A stretch of 64,000 nucleotides of DNA from assembly GCF_020184175.1 (NCBI RefSeq), contig NC_065532.1, positions 9,982,001-10,046,000 on the forward strand, given 5' to 3'. The position numbers and the translations under genes were made by a program. Positions 14,162-28,065 of this stretch are shown here, one piece after another. This DNA is from Aphis gossypii. Lineage: Eukaryota; Arthropoda; Insecta; Hemiptera; Aphididae. Each line of letters starts with the position of its first letter. Positions within the stretch are counted from its first letter, which is position 1. The notes beneath the pieces are model-generated. The model was not told the DNA's origin and ran no database searches. It worked only from the letters and a program-made list of their open reading frames with translations.

Positions 14162-14784
14162 CAGTAAGTCCTCGTTTAACGCTAAGATTAAATTCCTGGA
14201 GAACACAACGTTAATCGAATAAACGTTAAGTGAAACATACAATTTATTATAATGTGTTCCGAACAATAAATAAAAATGTATTATAATTTTACAATTTTAT
14301 TTATATGATAAAAATTGAATGATTAGTTATTTCATTTATATAATATTTAAACTAAAAAAATATATAAATACATACAAAACTATATATCACTATTACTATA
14401 ATAAGACAACTCTAAGGGTTTAGTCACCAATTTGCCATATAAATTAAAAATAAAACCATTAACAGTATAAAATATAACACATTATAATAATATGTACCTA
14501 TTCGTATGTATACGACAACTATATTGTGGACAGCAAGACATGTCATCGGACAATTTTAGATAAAATGTACAAAAGTGATATGATATGAATGTCAATAAAA
14601 TTAACAGTATTATCTGAAAAAGGTCAACGAAATTAAATTAAATATAAGTATAACAACAATTTGATATACATAATATGTATTAAAAACAACATTATATTAT
14701 ACTAAAACCGTTGCAGCGTTAAATGAAACACCCGGGCTTAAATTTCTACGACGCAATAGCGAAACGTCAAATGAGAACTTACTG
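14162..14784. mobile_element. MITE with terminal inverted repeats and TA target duplication (Tc1/mariner-pogo type)
   Basis: The left end CAGTAAGTCCTCGTTTAACG and the right end (reverse complement CAGTAAGTTCTCATTTGACG) match at 17 of 20 positions, and each is flanked directly by TA (14,160-14,161 and 14,785-14,786). TA duplication and CAGT termini are typical of Tc1/mariner and pogo/Tigger elements. Just inside, 'ttcctggagaac' and repeated 'aacgttaa' motifs resemble subterminal repeats seen in pogo-type elements. The 623-bp body is AT-rich without a transposase frame, so it is non-autonomous. Confidence 0.8.
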
Positions 14785-14786
14785 TA

Positions 14787-17700
14787 TACAAATCTGTAAT
14801 TAATTTATGAGAATAAATTTTTAAATCATCATCAATATTCTAGACCTATAGCCTTTTTTATATTTTTAACCCTGGATCCGATGGGGAGTTATTTAAGTAT
14901 TACTTCCATTCCACATTTCCACTCATTTAAATCTATAACCTATAGTATAGAATATATATACCCACTATATATACGCATGCGAATTTTTTATTGATTTGTT
15001 ACGGTTCGTCCAAAAGTACAGTGTCAAAAAATCTAAAAATTGTAAAAGGCCGTTGTTCTACTTCCATTGTGAGAAAAGCTCTATGATACTGATTATAAGC
15101 TACTTGTTCGAAAGATATTTTAATTTATTAGTCTTACTTGACTTTTATTATATAAACTATAGAATACAGTGACAGTTAAATCCTACCAACCTATATGCGT
15201 CTTATCCACAACCGTTCAGGATTAGAATCTCTCTTGTAGACTTGTCAGTTGTTTTGCTCTTACATTTTTGTAAAACTGTCAACTTTTTAAAAAAATTATT
15301 ATTATTACAGTAGTTATAGTAGTACATTATTTTGTACGTTTTCTACAAACACTATGACATAATAAACTATAAATTATAATAGATATGTCATGCACTCTTC
15401 TGCAGTATAAAATAAACTACAACGCTACAACAATATATATAATACAATGTGGTACACGAGTAGTTTCAAAAAAAAAAACATTTTAGCCCTTCCAAAAATT
15501 CTATCCTGACAACTCCTGCAACATACGTACAAATATGTATATTGTATATATAAATACAATGTGGTTTTACCACTTTGTCGTTTCGCTCGCTAAACTCCCT
15601 AAATTTTGCTATAGAAATTGTATATATATTTTTTTTTAATTCAAACAAACACATTTCAACTCCTGAGTATAATTTATTTTTATATGTTTTTAGTGACTGT
15701 TGAAATTATACTCACTGAAATATTTTTTTTTTTTTTACACAATATTATGAAATTTATAAACGATTAGATGTTTGTTAGTTAAAATGTGTAAAATTGAATT
15801 TGTTTTCAAAATCGTTCAGTATAATTTTTCAATGTGTTTTTAGCACAAAAACTTGCCTCACTGGAATAAACCTAGCGAAATTTCAAATTATAGTCAGATT
15901 TAATAGTTTTTGAAAATTTTTAATGCATATAACTATTAATTTTTTTAAAACACTATTTTCAGGAGTAAAAAAAACGTATGAATAATCACAAATGTTAGAG
16001 TATTTTTTTAAATGTATTTTCACTTCTAATAATATAGACATCCTGTTAAACTTGAAACCAATTTTATAATTACGTGTTATAGTTTTATCAAAAACATCAT
16101 TAATACCGTAACCTTTGATCAATAAATATTTCAGTATTACCATCTTCAAATCAAATAATACTTTATTGTGAATTTATGTTTTGCCGTGGACTGTATGTCT
16201 GTATGTACAGTGTACACACTACACACACCTAATATCTATATCTAGAGTTAATTAATATACTAATAAACTGGCGTTTGGGAATTCAAACCGGATCTAAAGT
16301 AGAGCTAGGGTACTTGATGAGTTATGACTGAGTGATCGATGCAAGGTTAGATTCACTCAATATTATTTTATTTTAATTTGTATGCATTTCGTCAATCGAT
16401 CTCTATCTCGGCTCAAGATATGTAAACAAACTTGGCCTTTTGAATTTAAATACAAATATACAAGTAGTAATGGATGAATGAGGAGATTCAGGAATACTGG
16501 ATTCTCTCCCCACGCAAAAGTCAAAATAATAATATATTGAATATTAATTTTTAATATTCTTGTTTTTTTTTTTTTTTACGTAAACTCCTTCGTATGAAAA
16601 AGTGTATATTATGCCATATAAATGTGTAAAATTTGAATTCACTTCGCACTAATTGCTGATTTTAATATGTTGGATTATTCGGCCCACCCTCGCCCACTAA
16701 ACAAATTTTGAAATTCCATCACAGAAGTAAGTACTTATACAATATTATACATAGCAACTAAACAAATAATATTTAAAATACATAATATACAGATAATATC
16801 AAACTGACATTGTATAAAGTAATTTAAATACAATATAATTTGGTAAATTTACAATAGACAATAATATGAGCCTGAAATTCTTGATAGGTTATTTATTCAC
16901 CATTTAGTGTGTAATGTGTACTGTATAGTGGAGTTAAAATAGGAAAAAATATCTGAACAATGTAAGTAAGTAATAGGTAATATATAGGCATGACTTGTAT
17001 TTGAGTATAAGCCATAAAGTATATTATTGATGCGATGGTAACTATATTTTACTGATCAATCAGATTATTTAATTAGTTCTATGAGAATTTTTTGCTTAAG
17101 TATAACACAAATAATGTATAGAATCTACTGAACGAGATTTTGATGAACATTTGAAAAAAATATATCCGCTAAGTTTCCCATTGATCTATCAGCATGGTTT
17201 TATATTATAGAATATAATGTGCATAGAGTTTATAGTTGACGTTGAATTTCAAATAAGTTAACTTACACTAAACTCGCGTTCTCCGTAAAGCGATCGTTCA
17301 TGAATCAGAAAGTCGCGTAATTCCCTTGGAAATAATTATTCACACAACAATAACGATAATAATAATGATGATAATCATAATAGTATGCGGATTCTAAAGC
17401 GAGACGAACGCCATAATAATAATAATAATAAAACGGAAGAAGAAAAAAAATTCTATATAAAAATGTGTATCACGTACAAACGATACAAGTACCTACGTGT
17501 GTATAATAATATAATATATATTATATCACGTGGATCCTGGATACTGTACATGCGAAATCACTTTGATTTATTTCACAGCAATCGCATGTCTCATTATGTA
17601 CCTACTGCACCACACAGTATCTATAGCCTATAGTAGTATTTATTTGTACATAAATAATAATAATTATTGGTATAAGTTAAGGAAAAAATGACGCCGTTAT

Positions 17701-20700
17701 TCAATATTATGTAAATACTTGTATAGTATGTATATAAAAATAAAGTTACACATATGATACTGTTTTGTCTCGATAAACGGAATAAATATCCAAAAATGGA
17801 AAGAAAATAAAATTACATAAAACCAAAATCGAATTTTAAATTTTTCCGTGAAAACACAAGTTCTTTCCAGTGTTATTATTTATTTATTTTTTTTTTTTGA
17901 AAACTTTTTTTTTCTAAAAATATTGATCCCTTTATAAATTTAAAAAACGTCAACCATGCATAAAATATAAAAATATTAAGAATATTTTTTTTTTTTTTTG
18001 TTATCATGCGTGACATAATAGTTGTATCCATCAAGTTAATGATACAACCCTTAAACGCAAATCTTTTCCGAATATCATTTTTTTTTTTGGCCACCTCTTG
18101 TTGTCACTTACAAAAATAAAACAAGATGAGTAATTAACAGATTATTCACTAATATTCGTGGTACATATTTCGTTCCTCGAGGACACCGCACGATTTAAAT
18201 TGTCCAAATCAAAAATAAAACGAAATTTGCGATCAAAAAATATGACAAAGAAATGTTCAGAACGAAATCGTTTTTTTATTTTTAACAACATTCCGGGAAA
18301 ACGTGTCGAAATGTTAATAGCTTAACAATACCCAACGCACAGCTGCAGCGATTCCCTGCAGATTTTTGCGTGACTCGACCTTTTGCATATTTATATTCGT
18401 ATAATAAAGTTAAATTAGAAAAGGATGAATAGATTAGCCAGACGTTAATACGGAAAGTTTCAAAAATTAAAATAATATTATATAATCCTGTGTGATAAGC
18501 AAGGGTGATTTGAACAAAAGAATCCTAAAAACCTGCAGCTTTACGATAAACGAATACATTTTTTTAACATAAAAATATGCGTACATAATATTAAAAACGG
18601 TGTGTAAAAACATTATAATCATCCGCCCAACAATCGCAATCTCTGCATGCGTTCTGAATTTTGTTTGAACATTTCATAGTGAATAATGATTAAAAAAAAA
18701 AGTTATAACTGTGCTGTTTGTGTTAATAATATGTTAAGCATAGGCAGTACCAGTGGAATTGTAGGATGTGCAATGTGCATCCACTGAAGGTAAAAAAATT
18801 AATTTTTTACAATTTTACAAGAAATGGAAATTAAAATCTTAATTCATAATATGTATCATACTTTTTTTTTGATGAGTGTTTATGCGTACAATTTTGTAGT
18901 TACAAAATGCTGCACTTACGATTTAAAATATACTGGTTACATCTCACCCTATTATAAAAATTTAAAAATTTTTATTATTATTATTATTATTAAAACTGTG
19001 GCGATGGAGACAGGGCTGTTATAAAAACGGAATGAAACGTCTGTGAGTAAAATATTCAGGACTCAGATTCTATAGCATTAATTTATTTTACTAATCGTTA
19101 TAAAAAATATCAAACCAACCTATAAGTTTATTTTATGCATTGAAGATTAATAGTCGATGTTACTTATTCACGTTTTATGTGCCTTAACTGATGAGAATTC
19201 GCCAAATCTATCAGGTAAATTCTAATAATTGAAATTTAAACATGTGGAATATAATACGTAATATTATTTCGTTTTCTATCATGACACGATCAAAAATATT
19301 AATATTTAGATTACATTGTTACATTACATGTTGTTTTTTTTAAATTTTGATGCACATTTCATAGGTAGGTATGTTCTAAAATTTAATTATTGATGTCACA
19401 AAATACTATCTCCCATTTTATATTTATAATTATTTTTAGTAATTTAATAATTCTGAGCCCTGGTAATAATAATGTTAAATATTGAAATTATACTTTAACC
19501 GAGTAATCAATATTATTCATAAATCCGGTTTAATGTTAATGTCGTTATTACAATATCACGGATCAATAGGTTGTGATACCGGTACCACGATTTTATTTTA
19601 TTTTATTATTATTATTTATCGGAGTACCTACCTGACAGTGTATCAAAATCCAATAATTCACAACTCTGTACCAGTAACACGTTAATGGGTATAGGGTTTT
19701 GTTTAGTAGTACTATCCCTAAAATATTTCTTAAAAAATTATTAGAAGACGAAATTTCTAAACAAACGAACAAATATTTTCAAGTATAATAAAGAAATACA
19801 ATTCATATACATGAATTGTTGTAATTTTTAAAATACGACAGCTATTAATAAACTAAATATATAATTATAAACTTGAAATTAAAATCACTCAATATTTTTC
19901 TAGAAATATAAGATAGTAATAAAAGGCGGCAAATAAAAATAAATGTATGAACTGCTCGTCATCACAAGTATAATATATTTAATCAGTATTTATACGAGTC
20001 TGAAATAGTAAATTATTCTATGCGCGTTTAAAATATTTACTCACTATGTACGTTTGATTGTTTAATAATAAAAAAAAATATCTTAAATCGACAATACTGA
20101 TGTTTATATAATAATATTATTATAGTATTAATATAAGGTACTCGGTATGATAAAATATACCTGAGGAATTATGTAAAAATCGAACAACGACTGTTTGACA
20201 ACAAATGAGGTATATCATAAGATACTGGTGAGTGATAACATAACTATTATAAAAGGTAGAACAGATAGGTAGATAGATATTCAATCCATGCGTTCCGGCT
20301 CTGAAGGTCGCTAGACGTCGCGAGTATTGGTCAAGGGAGACGCGACACAGCGAAGAGGAAAAACAATTATTTATTAAATAATGATGATGATGGACATTGT
20401 TAGACGTTACGATAGTGAAAACCAGAAATGAGAATAATTAAAAATAATTGTGTTGTCGGAGACACGTGTAGTCGATAATTATTTATGTTACCATTGTGAA
20501 ATATAAAAATATAAATATTATAAAACATTTATTTTTTGTCATTAAATAATAATTTGAAATCCGTAAATTTATTGTTACGCCGTGGGACGAAAAAATGTCA
20601 ATACCACTGCAATAGAGAGACAATTGTTGCAAACCGTGTGAATTTCTCACATCAGTACATCACCTATATGTATTTCAAGTTATTGTACCTCTTTGTTAGT

Positions 20701-22259
20701 TAAAAACGGTAGTACGAACTTGAGTAAATTATCATTTATCATTTTAGACTTTGTAACTATATGGAATTATCATATTTCAAAATATAAATAAATTATATCA
20801 TAAATTTCACTATTTTAAGAACAAATTATTGAAAAATATAAAATAAAAAGAACGATTTATACAACGAGCCTTTTTAGTATATTACTATCGACTACCACCC
20901 CGTTTTCAGTTCCACACATCACACATCTTGTATATGTTTGGTGAGTCGTTCAAAATTGGCACATTCGGCAGGTTTCCAAAAAAAATCGGAAACAACTGCG
21001 TCAATACTAGATTTAATTGTTTTGGAAACTTTTTCCAAAATCCAAACATTTTTAATCAACCAGACTAAGCAAATCGAACGTGCATCATTGTCGGATAAGA
21101 ATTAGATCGTGAAAACCAAGTTGATCTTAAAGACTTTTTTCAACACAAAATCCGCCTAGTCCAAAACATATTTTATGCACTGAATGTGTAATAATATGAA
21201 TATTGTATTGTACTAGAACGCAGTTGCATTGAAACCAAACCGATCAATCAAAACCATAACGTGCTTTACAGTAAGTTAGCGTTTATTTTTATCGCACGTA
21301 AGTTCATACATTGTAATATAATATTTATATTATAATGTATGCTTCTTCGCTTCTACTCAAAATATTTGAAAACTATCTAATAATTTATTAAGGAATTGTT
21401 TTCTTCTAGACAGTTCAAATATTTGAATAAAACCACAATTCTTCTTGAACAAAGAATCCACACAATATTTACGCATACATTATTATTTGTTAATAAGCAC
21501 TACAACAGGTATGTTGAACTCTATCCAATTCGCTAATTTGTTTAACAAAAATAACGACATGGCTATGTACGTTAATTAAGATTATCACTTAAAGTCAAGC
21601 AGAGATCTTTCGGGTGTATCATGGTTTATTACAAACGTTTATATTCATGCACCAACACGTAAAAATGTATAATACATATATAGTATTTTTAGAAAAGCTT
21701 ATTCATTCGCTTCTATTCCCTATACTACACATTTATTTAGTACACGAATGCGATTTGTGACAAAAATTGTGCAGTAATAAATTGTACATATATTTCTTAA
21801 AAATATTTTTTAGACTTCTATATCAAAATTTATTATCCAGTATCCTACTTTTGCTTAAAAATAAATACAAATTTTAATATCTTAAATTAAATGCAACTAT
21901 ATTCATTGTTTATTTTTTTTAATTTTAGGATAAAGATTTTTATGAAAAACTTTATGTATACGGTATTTTCTTCGATGATCACTAGTAGTCAGGGTTGAGC
22001 ATAATACTCAAAAAGCAGTATCGAAATATTAAATACTAGAAACTATGATAATGTCAAGCGTTTAAAATTTTTTAGTTTACCTAATTAATTTATTATACGT
22101 AATTAAGATTCATAAAGTTTTAAATTTAACAATTTTTTTCTTTTTTTTTATTACTCTTAGATTCAAATAACATACTATTTATAATATTAAATGTGACAAT
22201 ATATACATTATATTATATAAAGCGTAATCAATGATATAGGTAACACGAAATATATTTAA
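14787..22259. other. Gene-free AT-rich DNA with one small GC-richer pocket
   Basis: Open frames stay under 90 codons and look random. At about 20,285-20,355 a short CpG-containing pocket ('cgctagacgtcgcgag', 'gagacgcgacacagcgaag') stands out and could be a non-coding first exon or promoter, but nothing around it supports a gene. A 7-bp inverted repeat CAGTGGA/TCCACTG lies at about 18,750-18,786. Confidence 0.4.
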
Positions 22260-22960
22260 CATCCAATGATTAGGTATCATTTTTTACGAGAAACGATTCT
22301 GAACGGAGTTGATTTACAGTCAGCCTAGGATTTTCCATTAGGTGATGAACAAATGCTCATAAATAGCCTTAAGCTAAGCGAAATATTTTGAAAGTTAAAT
22401 CATGTAAAGAAAATGCCAATTCAAATAACTAGGGAAATTTTCAAGTATCTACGACTTATACTTTTTGAATAATAATTAATATTGAAAACCGTTTGAGGAT
22501 AAATCTATATCGTTAAGCGATTTTGTAAACAATTTAAATTCAGATGCTCATAACAGTCATAACATTTTTCCTAAAATGTAGCTCGAGTTTTCTCTATAGA
22601 TAATTGAAGGAAAATTATTGAAAACTTTATGTTTAATTTCTTAGCCTTAGATACAAATATTAAACATTTTATGAATTTTCAACTAAATACTCAACTATAA
22701 TTCAAAAAGAAATAAAATTACTTGCAAATTTTCTCGATTTTGATGTATTCCGTAAGAATTTTAACTTAAAACACTTGTAAAAAAAATTGTTACTAACAAT
22801 TTTTGATTTTGTTTTTAACTACAGTAAGAACAACTTATAAAAGACATTTTATTAAATTTTAAAAATGTTTTTCCAAAATTTTTTTATTGACATTTAAAAA
22901 ATATATATTTAGAAAAATCAAACATTCCATCGTTTTAAGTATTTTCTAGCTATTATAGTT
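22260..22960 (+). repeat. Dispersed repeat, copy B
   Basis: This is homologous to copy A (3.9-4.3 kb, opposite strand) and more weakly to copy C (55.3-56.4 kb, same strand). It begins near 'gattctgaacggag', a motif shared with copy C as 'gattttgaatggag'. It has no coding frame and its boundaries are approximate. Confidence 0.65.
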
Positions 22961-25070
22961 CACTTAAACTAATTGTTATAATATTATATTAATTTAATGT
23001 GATGTTACTACTTTAGTATTCAAAGGAAATTTTTTTTAACAAATTTTAATTTTAATGCCGGGAATATAAAATAATAAAATAAACTATATCTTCAACTATT
23101 ATAATTCCATCGTCGAATCAAATAATTAATGGAACAAAAACACGACCTCACACAGTCACATAATTATAATAAATATACATGTGTTTTTTTTTACTATTGT
23201 GTATGTATAGGAACTTAGTTTTTAAAGATATTTTTAATTTCATTGGTTTCTATACCTTATATCAAAATCACAATTGATAAAATGTTTATTATTTAAAAGT
23301 TTGTTATAAAGTATTTATTTAGAAATAATAAGTTTAAAGGTACGTTCTCTTAGTGGAGCTTAATTTTTAAATGTGATGATTTATTACATTTCACAAAATT
23401 AGTAATAGCTTAGTAGGTTTGTAATTAATTCTTAGCTATATAGTAAATAATTTTAAGGCATGGCAAACGCCAAACATCAAACTAGTTGTGTAATGAATCA
23501 TAATGCATCTTTGTTTATTTCCGAGAATAACTAAAAACAACGTTATAGTAAATTCTGTTATTGAATATTCGTAATTCGTATACCACCGCACCGAGTAATA
23601 CAGCAAACTTCAGAGTTCAAATCTTAACTTAACATAATATGTCAAGTGCACACGTTAAAATTCTTTAAATTACTATACTATTACATTTATGTATTATGTG
23701 CAATCATTTTTAATAGTAATTTTTTTATGTTCATATTTAATAGACAACCGAAAAAATTGATATTATTATCATCTACATAATTATGAAGTATTGTACATCG
23801 ATCTCAAAGGATTTTATAAACAACAGAAAATGAAAATGAAATCATTTATTTATTAATTATTATTAATGGTTTTAAACTTCAAACACGTACAACATTTTAA
23901 TTAAATTATAAGTTTTTAAAGATGTCATGTATTCTATAATATAGAATTATAAAACATTGCATTAGTTCTTCAATCTTAATTATTTAAAGTCAATGTACTT
24001 TTAATAAGTCAATGCTCCTGAGTGCATTTATAAAGAGCCTTAAGTCTAGTAAGTCTGCAGTAGAAGGTTAAAATTATATTTTTTTTTATGAAAAGTGTTG
24101 TTATATTTTTAGTAGGTACGTATCAAAAAAAAAAAAATGTATTATTTCCAGATTTAAAATTACAATTACGATTTTAACAACAATAATAATATGTTAGTTT
24201 TTAAACCTGCATAAGTTAAATAAAATTGATAATTTAATCTAAGATAAAATAGTTTTAATTTTAAGTGCATATTTGGGTTGGCTAATAGACTATAATTAGT
24301 TATCACTGTAAATATTGGATGAAGTGAGTGAACTACTAGTTATATAATGAAATGCGCATTTTTTTATAAGAAATTTTTATAATAACTTAAATAATTATTT
24401 GAACAGTTATATCTCAATAATTTGTTTACCTATAAACAACTCTTTAGATTAACAATTAAACACAAATTTGTATTTGAAATAATTTTTTTTTAATTCTAAA
24501 TATTTTTTAAAAAGGGAAATTGTGAAAGCAAGCAAAATAGGTACACTTATAAAAAACTCTGCTTTAGATAATTAAATTTACAAGTCGCCAATTAAAAGTT
24601 GTTCATAGTGGTTGCACCAACATCAATTAAAGGTTAAAAAATAATGGCTCAATAAAATGTAAAAATTAAATAAGTCTTATTTTTACAAAAAGTTTTTTAA
24701 GTAATAAATATTTAAAACAATCACTTTGGATGTTTATTTGACGAATACAATGAGAAATAATTTCTATAGAGTAGATATAAGTTGCCAGCTTTTATTTGTG
24801 ACGTTTATATTATATATATTATATGATTTATTTCAAATTACAAAAACTACAAAAATGTCTGTTTAAAAAAACGCCCTCACCGTTCTTTATGCATGTACAA
24901 CATTGAATCTAAATTAAAAAATGTAAATACATGCTAAACCTCGAGTATAGTTTCAGTTTTATTGGACACGAATGTGCCGTTAAACCAACGAAAAGAAACG
25001 TTTGTGTATAATGTAAAATACAACCCTCGTGATTACCTAACCAGTAATAAATACCCGTAGATCACGACGC

Positions 25071-25073
<3 letters not shown>
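22961..25073. other. Gene-free AT-rich DNA
   Basis: I see only short random frames and homopolymer runs. Confidence 0.45.

Positions 25074-25101
<28 letters not shown>
25074..25101. repeat. (AT)n microsatellite
   Basis: An uninterrupted TA dinucleotide run of about 28 bp. Confidence 0.9.
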
Positions 25102-25105
<4 letters not shown>

Positions 25106-25319
25106 ACATCGCATATAAAAATAGATAAATAAAATCCTAAGTCATTATTGTCTACGATCTCGTGCGCAAAGTCAAATGGCTACCGTTTATTTTTCTATTT
25201 GTTTACATCGTTCGTATTTATAAATTTTTACAACGAAATTAACGTCAAAAACGTTAGTAAAATATATAGCTTTCCGAGATACTTAAATAATTATATAATA
25301 TGAATATTTATATTTGTGT

Positions 25320-25321
<2 letters not shown>

Positions 25322-25357
<36 letters not shown>
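25322..25357. repeat. (TG)n microsatellite, 18 units
   Basis: An uninterrupted GT/TG run of about 36 bp. Confidence 0.95.
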
Positions 25358-25361
<4 letters not shown>

Positions 25362-25900
25362 ATTATATGTGTATTTTTCGGATATGTAAATTAACTTACT
25401 AGTTTAGACATTTTGCCAGAAAATATTTGTTTCATTCAATAGCTAACGAAATTTTGTAGTTTTAAACATAATATGGAAGCTATTATTATCTCAGCGTAAC
25501 ATAATATATAATATAAATTTAAAATTTTGCTAAATGCGAATATTAATAAAAAAAAATAATTTAGGTACCTATGATGTATTCTCGTTTAGGTTAAGCATTT
25601 TTGAATGACTAAACCATTTTACCAAAGACATTATTACGTCTATGCCTTTTACAAATCGATGATATCATGGAAAAAATTGTTGTTACCTAGGTATGAAAAA
25701 GTAACGTTTAAATAATATACCTATTAATATTATACAGCGATAGTAATTCATGGAAAAATATATTAAACACACAGTTACATTGTTTTCGTGGTGATTAATA
25801 ATACTATATCCAAAATCAAGCGTTGTGCATAAAAGTATAAAACAAAACAAATAAATTGTAAATCCTCGTGCATAAGATAATCAGAAGCAAAACTGTGGAC

Positions 25901-26073
25901 ATAGGCGTAAATTGGGGGAGGATTAGCCCACTCAAAAAAAAACAAAAAATTCAAACAACCTCATCAGTACAGTTATTCATGTTATTGTAATATTCTATTT
26001 ACGAATTTATGTGTTAATTGATATTTCAAGCTCCCCCCCCCCCTAAAAAAAATTTAACCATATTTACGCCTAT
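25901..26073. mobile_element. Short MITE-like element with 12-bp perfect terminal inverted repeats
   Basis: ATAGGCGTAAAT at 25,901-25,912 is exactly inverted as ATTTACGCCTAT at 26,062-26,073. Inside, the left end continues with a G run (gggggagg) and the right end has the complementary C run (cccccccccccc), so the inverted similarity extends beyond 12 bp. The 173-bp interior is A/T-rich and non-coding. No clear target duplication was seen. Confidence 0.55.
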
Positions 26074-26149
26074 ATCTATGTATATGAAAAATAAATAAAA
26101 ATTAAAAAAAAAAAAACAATAACAACAAAATATATTATTATGCATTTTG

Positions 26150-26430
26150 AACTCACGTGCGTCGGTCGGTGTCCGTTCATTGTCTTTGAAAAACGCACAC
26201 AAACGCACTAAAAAAACGCGAACGCTTCGTAAAAACCAAAAATCGGAAAACCAAAATCGGAACTTTAACCGGCGGCGTATTCGACGACGGAAACGAAACG
26301 GTGCGCCGCGACCGGTTGGTCAAACGCAACACGCATCACTGGCGCGCGCGTTCGTCGGCCCATCTGCTCTCCGAAGCACCCGGGGACCAGCGGCGGCAGA
26401 ACTTTGGCGCTATCTGTTAACCACGCCGTA
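26150..26430. promoter_or_regulatory. Isolated CpG-rich patch, possible promoter or first exon
   Basis: Composition switches sharply from AT-rich to GC/CpG-rich ('ggcgcgcgcgttcgtcggcc', 'ccggcggcgtattcgacgacgg'), as in the UBE3A promoter at 37.9-38.6 kb. A 115-codon frame on + (26,147-26,494) runs through it, ending in an Asp/Asn/Glu-rich tail from a GAT repeat, but it has no ATG start, so I do not call it a gene. The patch may mark a transcription start on either strand. Confidence 0.35.
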
Positions 26431-26611
26431 CAATTTTGATGATGATGATGATGAAAATAATGAAAATGATGAAAATGACGATAGCGATAAGTAATAATTT
26501 AAATAATTTACAATATAGTTTGTGATTAGAATTACCTACTTGGACGGATTACGAATATTTTTATCCTAATCGAAATTCTTGTGGAACCAACAAAAATATT
26601 ATATTCGGTGT

Positions 26612-26660
26612 GGTACGATCTTAGATCATATACAATAAGTATATGATCTAAGGGTACGAT
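26612..26660. repeat. 33-bp palindrome flanked by flush 8-bp direct repeats
   Basis: The direct repeats GGTACGAT lie at 26,612-26,619 and 26,653-26,660. Exactly between them, CTTAGATCATATAC (26,620-26,633), the loop aataa and GTATATGATCTAAG (26,639-26,652) form a perfect 14-bp stem. The arrangement looks like a tiny insertion with an 8-bp target duplication, the length made by hAT-type transposases, for instance an almost fully deleted MITE or an excision scar. Confidence 0.7.
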
Positions 26661-27039
26661 AGTAATATACAACCCTTTGGAGACCGCATAGAGCATTTGA
26701 ACGGCTTAAAGATGCGTATCCATGTATAGATTTTCCATAGACTAAAAACAAAAGAAGCTGATTCGACAATCCAGTATATAGAATAAAATTCGATAGGTCC
26801 CATGGGCTATTACACTATGTTTAAAAACCATGTGAAACTTCAGCCGCTCCTGAAAATGTGTAATCACAAGTAGGTACACCCACATACGATATTTTATAAC
26901 GGTCTTTATTTGCAATGATTCGTGGGTGTAGGATATTCCGATGACATTTTAAGGGAAACCCAAATACGCTGTATTGGTTAAATATAACTGTAGGTATATA
27001 ATATATAGGTAATATATAATATATATAATATAATAATAA

Positions 27040-27046
<7 letters not shown>

Positions 27047-27084
<38 letters not shown>
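27047..27084. repeat. (AT)n microsatellite
   Basis: A TA dinucleotide run of about 38 bp, preceded by irregular 'ataata' sequence. Confidence 0.9.
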
Positions 27085-27086
<2 letters not shown>

Positions 27087-28026
27087 CTGTATATAACATA
27101 TACTAATATAATATATCAAAATCCGAAAGACAATGGTTGAAAAAAGTTAATAATTGATGATTTTAATGCATGTAATGCATTAAACTATTAAATGTATAAC
27201 AACCCTTACTCAACTTCAATTCTAGGTCTTCATATATGTAGTGCTACACAAATAACATGTAATTTACTATATGGTGAAGAAAAAATGGCCAAACGATGAA
27301 AAAAATTGGCCTGCTTTGATACCTCTATTATACAACGCAAATAACACCCTGAGCGTCACGCCCGCGTGTATAATTATATTGTCTCCGTTTTACAAACTTT
27401 CAATACAAAAAATTTGCGTTCCGCACAACCAGATTTGTGAAGTTTTCATTGGGGTGAATTAAAATTAAAGGTGATTAAAATTAGTCCTAGATACCTCGTA
27501 TGCAGTTATGATGTCCTTTTAAACTAAAGTAATCTTTTAAGTTATGACTCATACAATTATTATGTAGTTATGTATTGTGTGCTTCGTCGTGTTATTTATA
27601 TTACATACCTATATGGTTTTCCTATGAAACAAAGGCGACCTGCAGTACAACGACCCGACAAATAACATTTCAGTCGAGTGTGTAAGAAAACATAATATTA
27701 TGTGGGTACATATTATAAGTAGGTATGTATTTTATAGATTGGTCATTTTATTTACAAATAGCGATAACGAAAAATTATATACATAATATACTATAAGTCG
27801 ATATTTCTTTATTCATTTTCATTTTACATTATTATACCATGTTAAAAATAGTTTTTAAAGTTTTTTAATATTATTTTTTGCGTTGAGTCGTATTTTTTTC
27901 AATGCATTTTTCTTGTTATATATAATAATATAATAATTATTATTATGATCACACAGCATTTTAAATGGACAATTTTGGTATACCACAATCGCAGATTTTT
28001 TCCAATGCATCATCGTGAGTATTATC

Positions 28027-28065
28027 ATTGAGTATAGATAATATAACCTACTATCTATACTCAAT
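28027..28065. repeat. Perfect 14-bp hairpin
   Basis: ATTGAGTATAGATA (28,027-28,040) is inverted as TATCTATACTCAAT (28,052-28,065) across an 11-nt loop. No flanking direct repeat or gene association is evident. Confidence 0.55.

Noticed and set aside
15883..16149. 88-codon minus frame
   Set aside because: AT-driven composition; no family resemblance.
20285..20355. CpG-containing pocket considered as a gene start
   Set aside because: Too short, no ATG frame, TATA box or splice site that fits.
25322..25357. Regularly repeated sequence considered as a CRISPR-like or other array
   Set aside because: Plain dinucleotide microsatellite; the genome is eukaryotic and no spacer structure exists.
26147..26494. 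115-codon + frame
   Set aside because: No ATG, basic and acidic low-complexity composition; kept only as a CpG-rich patch.
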